Shown piece after piece: positions 8,415-20,950 of a DNA stretch of 64,000 bases (its first letter is position 1; each line of letters begins with the position of its first letter). Origin of the DNA: Geomonas agri (GTDB lineage Bacteria; Desulfobacterota; Desulfuromonadia; Geobacterales; Geobacteraceae); assembly GCF_020179605.1 (NCBI RefSeq), contig NZ_JAINZO010000002.1:186001-250000 (forward strand), given 5' to 3'. The translations under genes and the position numbers were made by a program. The notes beneath the pieces are model-generated. The model did no database searches. It was not told the origin of the DNA and saw nothing but the letters and a program-made list of their open reading frames with translations.

Positions 8415-9655
8415 GAGTCGCCATCCTTTCCATAGGGGACGAGCTGCTCACCGGCGAGGTGACCGACACCAACGCGAGCCACATCGCGGGGCGGATCTAC
8501 GACTGCGGCGGCCGCGTCTTTCGGCACCTCACGGTTCCGGACGACGAGGAGGCGATCGCACAGGCCCTTACCGAACTGGCAGCGGCCAGCGACGCGGTCA
8601 TCGTCACCGGTGGGCTCGGCCCCACCCCCGACGACTACACGGCGCAGGGTGCGGCACGGGCGGCGGGAGTCGAGCTGGAGTTGTCGCAGACGGCGCTCGA
8701 CCACCTGGCCGAGTTTGAAAAGAGGATCGCGAGGCCGCTGCACCCGTCCAACCGGCGCCAGGCGCTTTTCCCGGCAGGATCCCGGCTCATCCCCAACCCG
8801 CTGGGAACCGCCTGCGGCTTCGTGGTCACCATCGGCGCGGCGGATCTCTTCTTCCTCCCCGGAGTCCCGTACGAGATGGAGCGGATGCTGGCGGACACGG
8901 TGCTACCGGAGCTCGCCAAGCGGCTCCCGGCGCCGTGGCGGCGCATCACCCTGAAAGTGTTCGGCATCCCCGAGGCGGCGATCGCCGAGCGCCTGGGAGG
9001 CGCTTTCCCGGCGGACGCCCCCGTGCAGCTCGCTTACTGCGTCAAGTACCCCGAGATCCACGTGATCCTGCGTGCGGCAAACAAAGACGCTCAACTCCTC
9101 GAGGCAGCGGCCGCGGAGGTGAGAAACCGGCTGGCACAGTACCTCTTCGCCGAGGACGACGAGACCATGGACGACGTGCTGGCGCGCCTGTTCCGGGAAC
9201 GCGGCCTCACCCTGGCGCTGGCCGAGTCCTGCACCGGTGGCATGATCGCCGCGCGCATCACCGCCGTGGCCGGCAGCTCCGCCTACTTCCTGGAAGGGAA
9301 CGTTACCTACAGTAACGCCGCCAAGAGCAGGATGATCGCCGTCCCCCCCGAACTGATCGAGCGGCACGGGGCGGTCAGCGCCGAGGTCGCCCGCGCCATG
9401 GCCGAGGGTGCCCGCAAGGCCGCCGGAAGCGACCTGGCCCTGTCGGTCACCGGCATCGCCGGACCGGACGGGGGCACCCCGGAAAAGCCGGTGGGCACGG
9501 TGTACGTCGCGCTGGCCGACGCAGCCTCCTGCCGGGTCGAACGCTGCAATTTCCAGGGAGATCGGACCCGGGTCCGCTCCATCACCTGCTTTACTGCGCT
9601 CAACTGGTTGCGCGAATACCTCCTCACCCACAACGGAGCAGCGGTCCCCGACTGA
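8411..9655 (+). CDS. cinA: CinA family nicotinamide-nucleotide amidohydrolase
   Basis: A 414-residue two-domain CinA. The N-terminal molybdopterin-binding-like domain (about 1-170) begins VAILSIGDELLTGEVTDTN and contains VTGGLGPTPDD. The C-terminal domain (about 255-410) has the amidohydrolase motifs LAESCTGG and SVTGIAGPDGG. The family hydrolyses ADP-ribose and deamidates nicotinamide mononucleotide to recycle pyridine nucleotides. The GTG start at 8411 overlaps the pgpA stop; reading the frame further upstream would run it through pgpA in another frame. Co-location with larB, which consumes a pyridine-nucleotide precursor, is suggestive but not proof of a link. Confidence 0.92.
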   Translation: MRVAILSIGDELLTGEVTDTNASHIAGRIYDCGGRVFRHLTVPDDEEAIAQALTELAAASDAVIVTGGLGPTPDDYTAQGAARAAGVELELSQTALDHLAEFEKRIARPLHPSNRRQALFPAGSRLIPNPLGTACGFVVTIGAADLFFLPGVPYEMERMLADTVLPELAKRLPAPWRRITLKVFGIPEAAIAERLGGAFPADAPVQLAYCVKYPEIHVILRAANKDAQLLEAAAAEVRNRLAQYLFAEDDETMDDVLARLFRERGLTLALAESCTGGMIAARITAVAGSSAYFLEGNVTYSNAAKSRMIAVPPELIERHGAVSAEVARAMAEGARKAAGSDLALSVTGIAGPDGGTPEKPVGTVYVALADAASCRVERCNFQGDRTRVRSITCFTALNWLREYLLTHNGAAVPD

Positions 9656-9694
9656 CGGGGCCATTACTTAAATGCCGGTACAGGGAAAACGACC

Positions 9695-11665
9695 TTGCAC
9701 TTCGCGCCGCTGTTACTCATAGTCGCCTGCGAACTGCTGCTCCTTCTTATCGAGCAGTACACGCCGCTGCCCGGACTGCTGCACTTCGGCGTCTCGGTGT
9801 CGCTGGCGGCGGTGCTCTTGTGCTTCGTGGCGCTCTTCAAGCAGCGCGAGGCGAAGGTGGTGGACGGCCTGCGCCGCGAGATCGACGGCATGCAGCAGGA
9901 GGCCGCCAAGAGTGCCCGGCGCTACAAGAGCCTGCTGGAAGGGGCGGGTAACGCCATCTTCATCTTCAACGTGGAAACGGCGGTCCTCGAGGAGGAAAAC
10001 CGGCTGGGGCGGGAGTTGTTCGGCTTCACCAAGGACGAGCTATCCACCATGGTGGTGCGCGACCTGATCGCCCCCTGCGAGCACGAGCGGCTGCGCTCGT
10101 TCCTGTACCAGCTGGTGCGCAACGGCGAGGCCGACTGGGACGAGGTGCAGCTCAAGCGCAAGGACGGCTCTTCATTCCTGGGCGAAATCAACGCGCGGCT
10201 CATCGACCTCGGGGATGAGCAGGTGGCCCACTGCCTGCTGCGCGACATTACCGAGAAGCACCGCACCGAGCGGGAGATCTGGCAGAGAAACCGCGAGCTC
10301 TCCATCCTGAACAACATGCTGACCAGCATGAACCTCGGCAAAGACCTGAAGACGGTGCAGGAAGGGACCCTGCTCCAGCTGATGGAGCTGTTCCGCGCGG
10401 AAAGCGGCACCCTTCATCTCTCCACCCCCGATACTTCCTCCCCTACCCTGTGCGCCTCGAAACACGCCTCCCCCGAACTGGTACAGGTGCTGGGGACAAC
10501 CCTGAGCAACCCCGACGGCTTCCACGATGTATGCGTGGTCCCCCTGGGCGACGCCGGCGAAGGGTGGGGGAGCCTCACCTCCATCCCCGTCAACTCCCAG
10601 GAGCGCCTGCTCGGTGTAATTCACCTCATCCACCGCGAGTCCTACCGCTACACCCTCGAGGAATTGCGTTTCCTGGAGACGGTCGGCAAGCAGATGGGCA
10701 ACATCATCGAACAGATCAGGCTCTTCACCGAGCTCACCTGGAAGAGCGAGGAGTTGCTCCGCTCGCACCGTCTCCTGGAGAAGAGCAGTCACAGCCTCTC
10801 CGTTTCCGAAACCAGGCTGAAGCAGAACCTGGCCCTGGTGGAGCGTGCGCACGTGGAGCAGATCCGGCTGGACCGCATGAAGAACCAGTTCCTGGGCATG
10901 GTCTCCCACGAGTTCAACACCCCGCTTACCAGCATCATCTCCGGCGTGGACCACCTGCTGCAGCAGGGGTGGAGTTCTCAGGAGGACGCCTGCCGGGTCC
11001 TCGAGATGGTGCGCGACGGCGGGCTCAGGCTGAAAGCCCTGGTCGCCGACCTGCTGAAGCTGATCCGGCTGGAGTCACGCCGCGAAGGGCTGGAGACCTC
11101 TGCCATCCACCTGAGGATGCTCCTGGAAAATCTCCTGGACCAGCTCCAGCCCCTGTTCGAGGAGCGGGGCCAGGTGGTGACGCTGCGCGACCTGGACCAC
11201 CTCCCCTTCTTCCAGGGGGACTGCGGCTACCTCGAGCGGGTCTTCTACGAGCTCCTCTTGAACGCCATTCGCTTTAGCCCCGAGGGGGGCGAGATCGTGG
11301 TCCACGGCCGGGTGGTGCAGCAGGAGGACCTGCACCAGCGCGCGCACACGCTGATGCGTTTCAACCCCGAGTTCCTCAGGCGCTGCGGTGAGCGCTGCTA
11401 CCTGGAAGTGGAGGTGCGCGACTGCGGCATCGGCATCCCGCTGCAGGAACAGCAGGGCATCTTCGAGATCTTCTACGAAGTGGGCGAGATCAGGCACCAC
11501 TCCAGCGGTAGGCGACAGGGCAAGGGTGCCGGACTGGGGCTCGCCATCGTCAAGGGAATGGTCGAAGCCCATGGCGGCATGGTATGGGTGGAGAGCTGCG
11601 AGGGAAGCTCCTTCTTCCTGGTGTTGCCGCTCGAGCAGGAACTGATCCAACCCGCACTGTTCTAA
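9695..11665 (+). CDS. PAS/GAF sensor histidine kinase
   Basis: A 656-residue membrane sensor kinase. Two hydrophobic N-terminal segments (about 3-20 and 30-48) are followed by a short coiled coil, a PAS domain (about 82-200, ending LLRDITEKH), a GAF-like domain (about 215-345), a HisKA domain with His405 in MVSHEFNTPL and an HATPase_c domain (CGIGIP, GKGAGLGLAIVKG). The start is a TTG at 9695 with AGGGAA seven bases upstream; no in-frame ATG lies nearby. No partner response regulator is adjacent. The input signal is unknown. Confidence 0.88.
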   Translation: MHFAPLLLIVACELLLLLIEQYTPLPGLLHFGVSVSLAAVLLCFVALFKQREAKVVDGLRREIDGMQQEAAKSARRYKSLLEGAGNAIFIFNVETAVLEEENRLGRELFGFTKDELSTMVVRDLIAPCEHERLRSFLYQLVRNGEADWDEVQLKRKDGSSFLGEINARLIDLGDEQVAHCLLRDITEKHRTEREIWQRNRELSILNNMLTSMNLGKDLKTVQEGTLLQLMELFRAESGTLHLSTPDTSSPTLCASKHASPELVQVLGTTLSNPDGFHDVCVVPLGDAGEGWGSLTSIPVNSQERLLGVIHLIHRESYRYTLEELRFLETVGKQMGNIIEQIRLFTELTWKSEELLRSHRLLEKSSHSLSVSETRLKQNLALVERAHVEQIRLDRMKNQFLGMVSHEFNTPLTSIISGVDHLLQQGWSSQEDACRVLEMVRDGGLRLKALVADLLKLIRLESRREGLETSAIHLRMLLENLLDQLQPLFEERGQVVTLRDLDHLPFFQGDCGYLERVFYELLLNAIRFSPEGGEIVVHGRVVQQEDLHQRAHTLMRFNPEFLRRCGERCYLEVEVRDCGIGIPLQEQQGIFEIFYEVGEIRHHSSGRRQGKGAGLGLAIVKGMVEAHGGMVWVESCEGSSFFLVLPLEQELIQPALF

Positions 11666-11670
11666 AACCC

Positions 11671-11773
11671 GTTCAACGTTCGATGCTCATTCCGACCAGA
11701 GGACGTGGCGCGGGGGCAGTAGCGCCAGAGATTATTAAGCAGACAGCCCTTTTACGAACATTGAACGTTGAAC
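11671..11773. repeat. 11-bp inverted repeats in the recA upstream gap
   Basis: GTTCAACGTTC (11671-11681) and its exact complement GAACGTTGAAC (11763-11773) lie 81 bp apart between the sensor kinase and recA. TTGAAC is repeated again at 11775-11780. The arrangement could form a long hairpin or hold a regulator. It resembles simple-repeat intergenic filler and its function is unknown. Confidence 0.4.
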
Positions 11774-11802
11774 CTTGAACGGTTTTTGTGTTATGTGTGA
11801 TT

Positions 11803-11814
11803 GGTTCCGGAACC
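11803..11814. promoter_or_regulatory. Palindrome upstream of recA, possible SOS-type operator
   Basis: GGTTCCGGAACC is a perfect 12-bp palindrome 45 bp before the recA start. The described Geobacter LexA box begins GGTT and ends ACC over a longer span. This site keeps GGTT and a later ACC but lacks the conserved internal C and G, so LexA control is only a possibility. Confidence 0.3.
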
Positions 11815-11858
11815 AGACCCAAAAATAGCGCCTGACAAGGCTAAGGAGATATAAAACG

Positions 11859-12875
<1,017 letters not shown>

Positions 12876-12878
12876 ACC

Positions 12879-14039
12879 ATGCAACTTAACGAGATCCTCG
12901 GCATAGCCATGAAGGCGAAGGGGTCGGATATCCACCTGAAGGCGGGGCTCCCCCCCATCGTCAGGATCGACGGCTCCCTGCGCGCCATTCCCAACGCGGA
13001 ACGGCTCTCCAGCGAAGCGGTCAGGAACATGGCCTTCTCCATCATGAACGACCGCCAGAAACGGATCTTCGAGGAAAACTACGAGGTCGACCTCTCCTAC
13101 GGTGTCCCGGGTCTCGGGCGCTTCCGCGTCAACGCCTTCGCCCAGCGCGGGACGGTCGCCATGGTGCTGCGCACCATCCCGATCGCCATCCCGACCCTGG
13201 AGACGCTGAACCTGCCGCCGGTCCTCAAAAAACTGGCGCTGGAGCAGCGCGGCCTGATCCTGGTCACCGGCACCACCGGTTCCGGCAAGTCCACGACGCT
13301 GGCCTCCCTCATCGACTACATCAACGAACACAGGACCTGCAACATCATCACCATCGAGGACCCTGTCGAGTACCTGCACAAGGACAAGAAGAGCCTGATC
13401 AGCCAGCGCGAGGTGGGCTTCGACACGCTCACTTTCGGCAAGGCGCTCACCTCGGCGCTGCGCCAGGACCCGGACGTCATCCTGGTAGGCGAGATGCGCG
13501 ACTACGAGACCATCGAGACCGCCCTCACCGCCGCGGAGACCGGTCACCTGGTCCTTTCCACCCTGCACACCCTGGACGCCGCCGAAACCGTGAACAGGGT
13601 GATCTCCGTCTTCCCCCCGTTCCATCAGAGGCAGGTCAGAATGCAGCTGGCCGGCATCCTGAGAGGGGTCGTTTCGCAGCGTCTGGTGCCGCGCATCGAT
13701 GGCAAGGGGCGCGTTCCTGCGGTCGAAGTCATGATCGGCACCGCGCGCATCAGGGACTGCATCGACGACAAGGAAAAGACCAAGCAGATCCCGGAGGCCA
13801 TCGCCCAGGGGCACACCACCTACGGGATGCAGACCTTCGACCAGTCGCTCATGCAGCTTCTGGGCAGGAAGCTGATCACCTACGAAGAGGCCCTGCGCCA
13901 ATCCAGCAACCCCGACGACTTCGCACTCAAGGTTTCCGGCATCTCCTCAACATCGGATTCCAGCTGGGACAACTTCACCGAGGAACCGGAAGCGCCAGCC
14001 CAGGAAGGCGGGGCGGACCTGGTTATCGAGAAGTACTAG
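12879..14039 (+). CDS. PilT/PilU-type type IV pilus retraction ATPase
   Basis: A 386-residue GspE/PilT-family ATPase. Walker A is GTTGSGKST (about 131-140), the Asp box is ITIEDPVEYLH, Walker B is DPDVILVGEMRD and the His box is HLVLSTLHT. The N-terminal SDIHLKAG motif is typical of PilT. It powers retraction of type IV pili at the inner membrane. The C-terminal tail after the AIRA-like region is longer and more acidic than in short PilT proteins, closer to PilU-like paralogues. The gene is wedged between recA and recX without a gap, so it is probably transcribed with them. Confidence 0.9.
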   Translation: MQLNEILGIAMKAKGSDIHLKAGLPPIVRIDGSLRAIPNAERLSSEAVRNMAFSIMNDRQKRIFEENYEVDLSYGVPGLGRFRVNAFAQRGTVAMVLRTIPIAIPTLETLNLPPVLKKLALEQRGLILVTGTTGSGKSTTLASLIDYINEHRTCNIITIEDPVEYLHKDKKSLISQREVGFDTLTFGKALTSALRQDPDVILVGEMRDYETIETALTAAETGHLVLSTLHTLDAAETVNRVISVFPPFHQRQVRMQLAGILRGVVSQRLVPRIDGKGRVPAVEVMIGTARIRDCIDDKEKTKQIPEAIAQGHTTYGMQTFDQSLMQLLGRKLITYEEALRQSSNPDDFALKVSGISSTSDSSWDNFTEEPEAPAQEGGADLVIEKY

Positions 14040-14501
14040 GTGCAGCGCGGGACCGCCCTAGAGTGCAGTCTGCGGGTGCTCACCCTGCGCGACCACTCTG
14101 AAGGGGAACTGAGGAAGAAGCTTTCCGGCAAGGGATACGAGGAAAGCGACATCGAGGCGGCGGTCGGACGGATGAAGGAGCTTGGCTATCTCGACGACCT
14201 GCGCTTCGCCCGCAGCTTCGCTTCTTCAGCGCTCAGAAACGGTAAGGGAGTCGGACCGAGGCTGAAGCTGGAGCTGTCCCGGCGCGGCGTGGCCAGTTCG
14301 ATCGTGAGCCAGGTACTGGACGAGTTGGCCCAGGAGTACAGCGAGGCGGAGCTCCTGGCGCAGGTGATGGAGCGCCGCTACCCCGGCTTCGACGCTGCCA
14401 CGGCTTCCGACAAGGAGAAGCGGCGCATCGTCGGCTACCTGCAGAGGAAGGGGTTCTCGCTGGGCGCCATCTTCAGGGAGTTGAAGGCACACGAGGATTA
14501 G
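14040..14501 (+). CDS. recX: Regulatory protein RecX
   Basis: A 153-residue helical RecX, which binds RecA filaments and limits their extension. The repeated three-helix modules are visible (RDHSEGELRKKL, GYLDDLRFARSFA, RKGFSLGAIFREL). The GTG start at 14040 immediately follows the pilT stop and has no clear ribosome site, which suggests coupling to pilT translation. RecX usually follows recA directly; here pilT separates them. Confidence 0.88.
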   Translation: MQRGTALECSLRVLTLRDHSEGELRKKLSGKGYEESDIEAAVGRMKELGYLDDLRFARSFASSALRNGKGVGPRLKLELSRRGVASSIVSQVLDELAQEYSEAELLAQVMERRYPGFDAATASDKEKRRIVGYLQRKGFSLGAIFRELKAHED

Positions 14502-14510
14502 AAGGTCATA

Positions 14511-14537
14511 CCCTCGCCCTCCGGGAGAGGGAGCCCC
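14511..14537. repeat. Family A palindrome copy
   Basis: CCCTCGCCCTCCGGGAGAGGG lies in the gap between recX and alaS. It may double as a weak terminator, though the downstream tail is not T-rich. Confidence 0.6.
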
Positions 14538-14589
14538 CACAACGCACAACCGTTTTAGGTTTAGATATTCCATTTACTGAGGTTTTTTT

Positions 14590-17217
<2,628 letters not shown>

Positions 17218-17241
17218 CTGCTCGTAGAAACATACAGGATT

Positions 17242-17286
17242 CCCCACTCCCACCCTTCCCCTCCCGGGGGGAGGGTCAGGGAAGGG
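17242..17286. repeat. Family A palindrome copy
   Basis: CCCACCCTTCCCCTCCCGGG with its complementary GGGAGGG arm lies between alaS and the receiver-kinase gene. It matches the other family A copies in layout. Confidence 0.6.
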
Positions 17287-17336
17287 AAGAAGTTAGCCCC
17301 ACTTGCAACAGGCAGATATTTCAGCACAACCGGGAC

Positions 17337-18482
17337 ATGCCGATGCTCGAACTGACCGCCAATCACACCCAGGAACTCCTGCAGGACAGGGACAAGAAAA
17401 CCATCCTCATCGTCGACGATGAAGGGGTGATCCGCGACCTGTGCAAGCGGGTGCTCAACGACTACCACATCGTCGAGGCGGGGGACGGCCAGGAGGCGTA
17501 CGAGATCTTCCTGCGCGGCGGCGTCGACGTCATCCTCACCGACGTCATGATGCCCCGCATGGACGGCATCGAGCTGCTGAAAAAACTCAAAGAACGCGAG
17601 CCGACCATGGTGGTCATCATCATGACCGGCTTCGCCGACAAGGACCTGATCCTCAAGGCCCTGAAAGCCGACGCAGACGACTTCATCACCAAGCCGCTCA
17701 ACCTGCTGCAGTTGAAGAGCGCCATCAGCAAGGCGCTCGTCAAAAAAGCACTTAAGGACGAGATCGCCAACCTCAGGAACCTCGACCGCTTCAAGACCGT
17801 ATTCCTGTCGCTCATCTCCCACAAGTTCCGCACCCCCATCACCTCCATTTCACTGTTCCTGCAGAACCTCGCCTCCGGCATCATCGATCCGTCCGACGCG
17901 GGGACCAAGGAACACATCAAGCTGATCTACAACGAGGCGTGCTACCTGGGCAACCTGGTCACCGACCTGCTCACCTTCTCCTCGGTCATGGACAGCGGCG
18001 TCGGGCTGCACCTGGAGCCCTGCACCCTCAACCTGCTGCTGCCCAAGCTTCTGCAGGAAGCCCGGGAGGTCGCAGACCGTCCCGGCGTCACCGCCCACAT
18101 CACCCAGGACACCGTTCCGGCACTTATGCTGGACCGCGACAAGGTGAGCTTCGCCGTGCGCCAGGTGATCGACAACGCCATCAAATTCTCCAAGGAAACT
18201 GGTGTGGTCTGTGTCACGCTGCGCAACCTCGAGGACCAGTGCGAGATCACCGTGCAGGACAACGGCATCGGCATCCCGACCGAACAGCTCCCCAAGCTGT
18301 TCGAGAAGTTCTACCAGGTCGACGCGGAGCACACCGGTCAGGTGCGCGGTTTCGGACTCGGCCTGTTCTACGTGCGCGAGTTCATCCGGATGCACGGCGG
18401 CACCGTCAGCATCGATAGCGAGGAAAACGTCGGCACCCGCGTCGTCATCACACTCCCCAACAAAGCCAGCCAAAGCCCCTGA
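17337..18482 (+). CDS. Response regulator receiver fused to histidine kinase
   Basis: A 381-residue soluble protein with reversed hybrid order. A receiver domain (about 22-138; phospho-Asp69 in ILTDVMMPRMDG, Lys in FITKPL) precedes a short helical linker, a HisKA domain (His162 in LISHKFRTPITS) and an HATPase_c domain (NAIKF, DNGIGIP, GFGLGLFYV). No membrane segment is visible, so it receives a phosphoryl signal rather than an external ligand. The H-box reads SHKFRTP where SHELRTP is usual. It stands alone between alaS and argB; its partners are unknown. Confidence 0.88.
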   Translation: MPMLELTANHTQELLQDRDKKTILIVDDEGVIRDLCKRVLNDYHIVEAGDGQEAYEIFLRGGVDVILTDVMMPRMDGIELLKKLKEREPTMVVIIMTGFADKDLILKALKADADDFITKPLNLLQLKSAISKALVKKALKDEIANLRNLDRFKTVFLSLISHKFRTPITSISLFLQNLASGIIDPSDAGTKEHIKLIYNEACYLGNLVTDLLTFSSVMDSGVGLHLEPCTLNLLLPKLLQEAREVADRPGVTAHITQDTVPALMLDRDKVSFAVRQVIDNAIKFSKETGVVCVTLRNLEDQCEITVQDNGIGIPTEQLPKLFEKFYQVDAEHTGQVRGFGLGLFYVREFIRMHGGTVSIDSEENVGTRVVITLPNKASQSP

Positions 18483-18511
18483 TAACTCTGGGCTTCGCCC
18501 CTCTTTGAAGT

Positions 18512-18539
18512 TGATTATTTCCCCCTATCTGCTATATTA
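18512..18539 (+). promoter_or_regulatory. Sigma-70-type promoter for argB
   Basis: TTGATT (18512-18517) and TATATT (18534-18539) are separated by 16 bp, with a TGC extension just before the -10 element. Transcription would start about 30 bp before argB and could drive the arginine cluster. Confidence 0.6.
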
Positions 18540-18578
18540 CGTCTTTCTATGCCCTAATTAACGCTATAAGAGGCACTT

Positions 18579-19457
18579 ATGCAGCATCTCATAGAAAAAG
18601 CCAGCACTCTCATGGAGGCCCTTCCCTATATCAGACGCTTCTCGGGGAAGACCATCGTCATCAAGTACGGCGGGCACGCCATGGCAGAAGAGAAGCTGAG
18701 AAAGTCTTTTGCCCTCGACATCATCCTGCTCAAGTACATAGGCATCAATACCGTGGTAGTGCACGGTGGCGGTCCCCAGATCAACGAGACACTGAAGCGC
18801 TACGGCATAGTGTCAGAGTTTGTCAAAGGGATGCGCGTCACCGACGCGGAGACCATGGGCGTGGTCGAGATGGTGCTGACCGGCCAGGTGAACCGCGAGG
18901 TGGTCGGCTACATCAACCAGCATGGCGGCCGCGCCGCCGGTCTTTCCGGCAAGGACGGAAGTCTCTTGCTCTGCGAAAAGCTGCTCCAGGAAATCCGACG
19001 AGAGGACGGCGGGGTCGAGATGGTCGACATCGGCTTCGTGGGCGACGTCGTCGAAGTGAACCCCGCCATTCTGCAGGCATTGGAAAAGGGTGGCTTCATC
19101 CCGGTGATCGCGCCGGTAGGCGTGGGGCGTGACGGGCAGAGTTACAACATCAACGCGGACGTGGTAGCCGGCAAGGTCGCCGCCGCGCTGGGCGCCGAGA
19201 AGCTGATCCTGCTTACCGACGTCTCCGGTGTGAAGGACAAGCAAGGGGAGCTTCTTTCCAGCATCCCGCTCGCCGACGTCCCCGCGTTGATCGACAACGG
19301 CACCGTCACCGGCGGCATGATCCCGAAAGTGACCTGCTGCACCGACGCGCTCGCCGCAGGCGTGAAGAAAGCGCACATCGTGGACGGCCGGATCGAGCAC
19401 GCCATCCTTCTGGAGATCTTCACAAACGTCGGGATAGGGACAGAGATACAGGCGTAA
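18579..19457 (+). CDS. argB: Acetylglutamate kinase
   Basis: A 292-residue amino-acid kinase that phosphorylates N-acetylglutamate, the second step of arginine synthesis. The KYGGHAM phosphate-binding segment lies near 29-35, VVHGGGPQI near 63-71, GLSGKDG near 125 and VNPAILQ near 160. Length fits the arginine-inhibited hexameric class. argD follows 106 bp later. That gap contains complementary AGGGGCTGG / CCAAGCCCCT arms. Confidence 0.95.
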   Translation: MQHLIEKASTLMEALPYIRRFSGKTIVIKYGGHAMAEEKLRKSFALDIILLKYIGINTVVVHGGGPQINETLKRYGIVSEFVKGMRVTDAETMGVVEMVLTGQVNREVVGYINQHGGRAAGLSGKDGSLLLCEKLLQEIRREDGGVEMVDIGFVGDVVEVNPAILQALEKGGFIPVIAPVGVGRDGQSYNINADVVAGKVAAALGAEKLILLTDVSGVKDKQGELLSSIPLADVPALIDNGTVTGGMIPKVTCCTDALAAGVKKAHIVDGRIEHAILLEIFTNVGIGTEIQA

Positions 19458-19563
19458 AGGCAGAGGCTAGGGGCTGGAGACTAGAGACTGGTAAAACCAG
19501 CGGTCTTCGCCTTTGCTAGCCCTTGGTCCCAAGCCCCTGGTCCCGTTTTTAAGGAGTTTAGTT

Positions 19564-20757
19564 ATGAATTCATCTGCCTGGATAGAAAAGGCTGACAAAT
19601 ACATCATGAAGACGTACGGCCGGTACCCGCTGGTGCCGGTGAAGGGCGAGGGGTGCTACCTCTGGGACGCGGACGGCAAGCGCTACCTCGACTTCCTGGC
19701 CGGGGTCGCTGTCAACAACCTGGGACACTGCCACCCGAAAGTTATCGCGGCGCTGGCCAAGCAGGCGGCGGAACTGATCCACTGCTCGAACTACTACCAC
19801 ATCCCGACCCAGATCGAGCTGGCTGAACTTCTGTGCAACCTCTCCTTCGCCAACAAGGCCTTCTTCTGCAACTCGGGCGCCGAGGCGAACGAGGCGGCCA
19901 TCAAGCTGGCCAGGAAGTACAGCCGCGAGAAGTTCGGGCTCGACCGCTACGAAATCATCACCGCCATCTCCTCGTTCCACGGCCGCACCATGGCCACGGT
20001 CTCGGCCACCGGCCAGGAGAAGGTGCAGAAATTCTTCGATCCGCTCCTGCATGGCTTCCGCCACATCCCCTTCAATGACGCCCAGGCACTCAGGGATGCC
20101 ATCGGACCAGGCACCTGCGCCGTAATGCTGGAACCGATCCAGGGCGAAGGTGGCGTGGTAGTTCCCGATGCTTCCTACTTCCAGGAAGTGCGCAAGATCT
20201 GCGACGAGAACAACCTGATCCTCATTTTCGACGAAGTCCAGGTGGGGATGGGGCGCACCGGCAAGATGTTCGCCCATGAGCACTTCGGCATCACCCCGGA
20301 CATCATGACACTCGCCAAGGCGCTGGCCGGCGGTGCGCCGATCGGCACCATGCTCGCCACCGACAAACTGGCAGAATCCTTCACCCCGGGCACCCACGGC
20401 TCCACCTTCGGCGGCAACCCGCTGGTGACCGCTGCGGCAGTGGCGACGGTACGCGCCATCCAGGAAGAAGGGATCCTGAACCACACCGAGGAGATCGGCG
20501 AGTACCTGATGGGCGAACTCGAGGCTTTGGGCAAGAAGTTCCCGAGCCTGATCACCGAGGTGCGCGGCATCGGCCTCATGATCGGGGTGGAGCTGGCCAT
20601 CCCCGGCGGCGACATCGTCAAGACCGCCCTCTCCCGCGGGCTGTTGCTGAACTGCGCCCAGGAGAAGGTGCTCCGTTTCGTCCCGCCCCTCATCGTCGGG
20701 AAGAAAGAGGTGGACGAGATGATCGCCACCTTGTCGGAGATTCTGGCCGAACTGTAA
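19564..20757 (+). CDS. argD: Acetylornithine aminotransferase
   Basis: A 397-residue class III PLP aminotransferase converting N-acetylglutamate semialdehyde to N-acetylornithine. Visible motifs are NSGAEANEAAIKLAR (about 103-117), FHGRTMATVSATGQ, the PLP-binding IFDEVQVGMGRTG and the Schiff-base Lys in LAKALAGGAPIG (about 250). AAGGAG upstream selects the ATG at 19564 over an in-frame codon at 19513. It sits between argB and argF. Confidence 0.95.
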   Translation: MNSSAWIEKADKYIMKTYGRYPLVPVKGEGCYLWDADGKRYLDFLAGVAVNNLGHCHPKVIAALAKQAAELIHCSNYYHIPTQIELAELLCNLSFANKAFFCNSGAEANEAAIKLARKYSREKFGLDRYEIITAISSFHGRTMATVSATGQEKVQKFFDPLLHGFRHIPFNDAQALRDAIGPGTCAVMLEPIQGEGGVVVPDASYFQEVRKICDENNLILIFDEVQVGMGRTGKMFAHEHFGITPDIMTLAKALAGGAPIGTMLATDKLAESFTPGTHGSTFGGNPLVTAAAVATVRAIQEEGILNHTEEIGEYLMGELEALGKKFPSLITEVRGIGLMIGVELAIPGGDIVKTALSRGLLLNCAQEKVLRFVPPLIVGKKEVDEMIATLSEILAEL

Positions 20758-20773
20758 GTGAGGCGCCGATCGA

Positions 20774-20884
20774 TCCCCTCGTCCTTCGGGAGAGGGGCTG
20801 GGGGTGAGGGTGTTGCCCCCGACTGTGATAGCACAAAAACAAGAAGCTCCCTCACCCCAACCCTCTCCCAGAGGGAGAGGGAGT
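20774..20884. repeat. Inverted pair of family A palindromes
   Basis: Two copies in opposite orientation (about 20774-20810 and 20849-20884) fill the argD-argF gap. One reads CCCCTCGTCCTTCGGGAGAG and the other CCCTCACCCCAACCCTCTCC. Together they could fold into a long hairpin in the arg transcript. Confidence 0.7.
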
Positions 20885-20950
20885 GAGTGGACATAGAGCT
20901 GTAACGCCGCCTGTCGGCCATCTAAAAAAAGAGAAGCGAGAACCAGCGAT

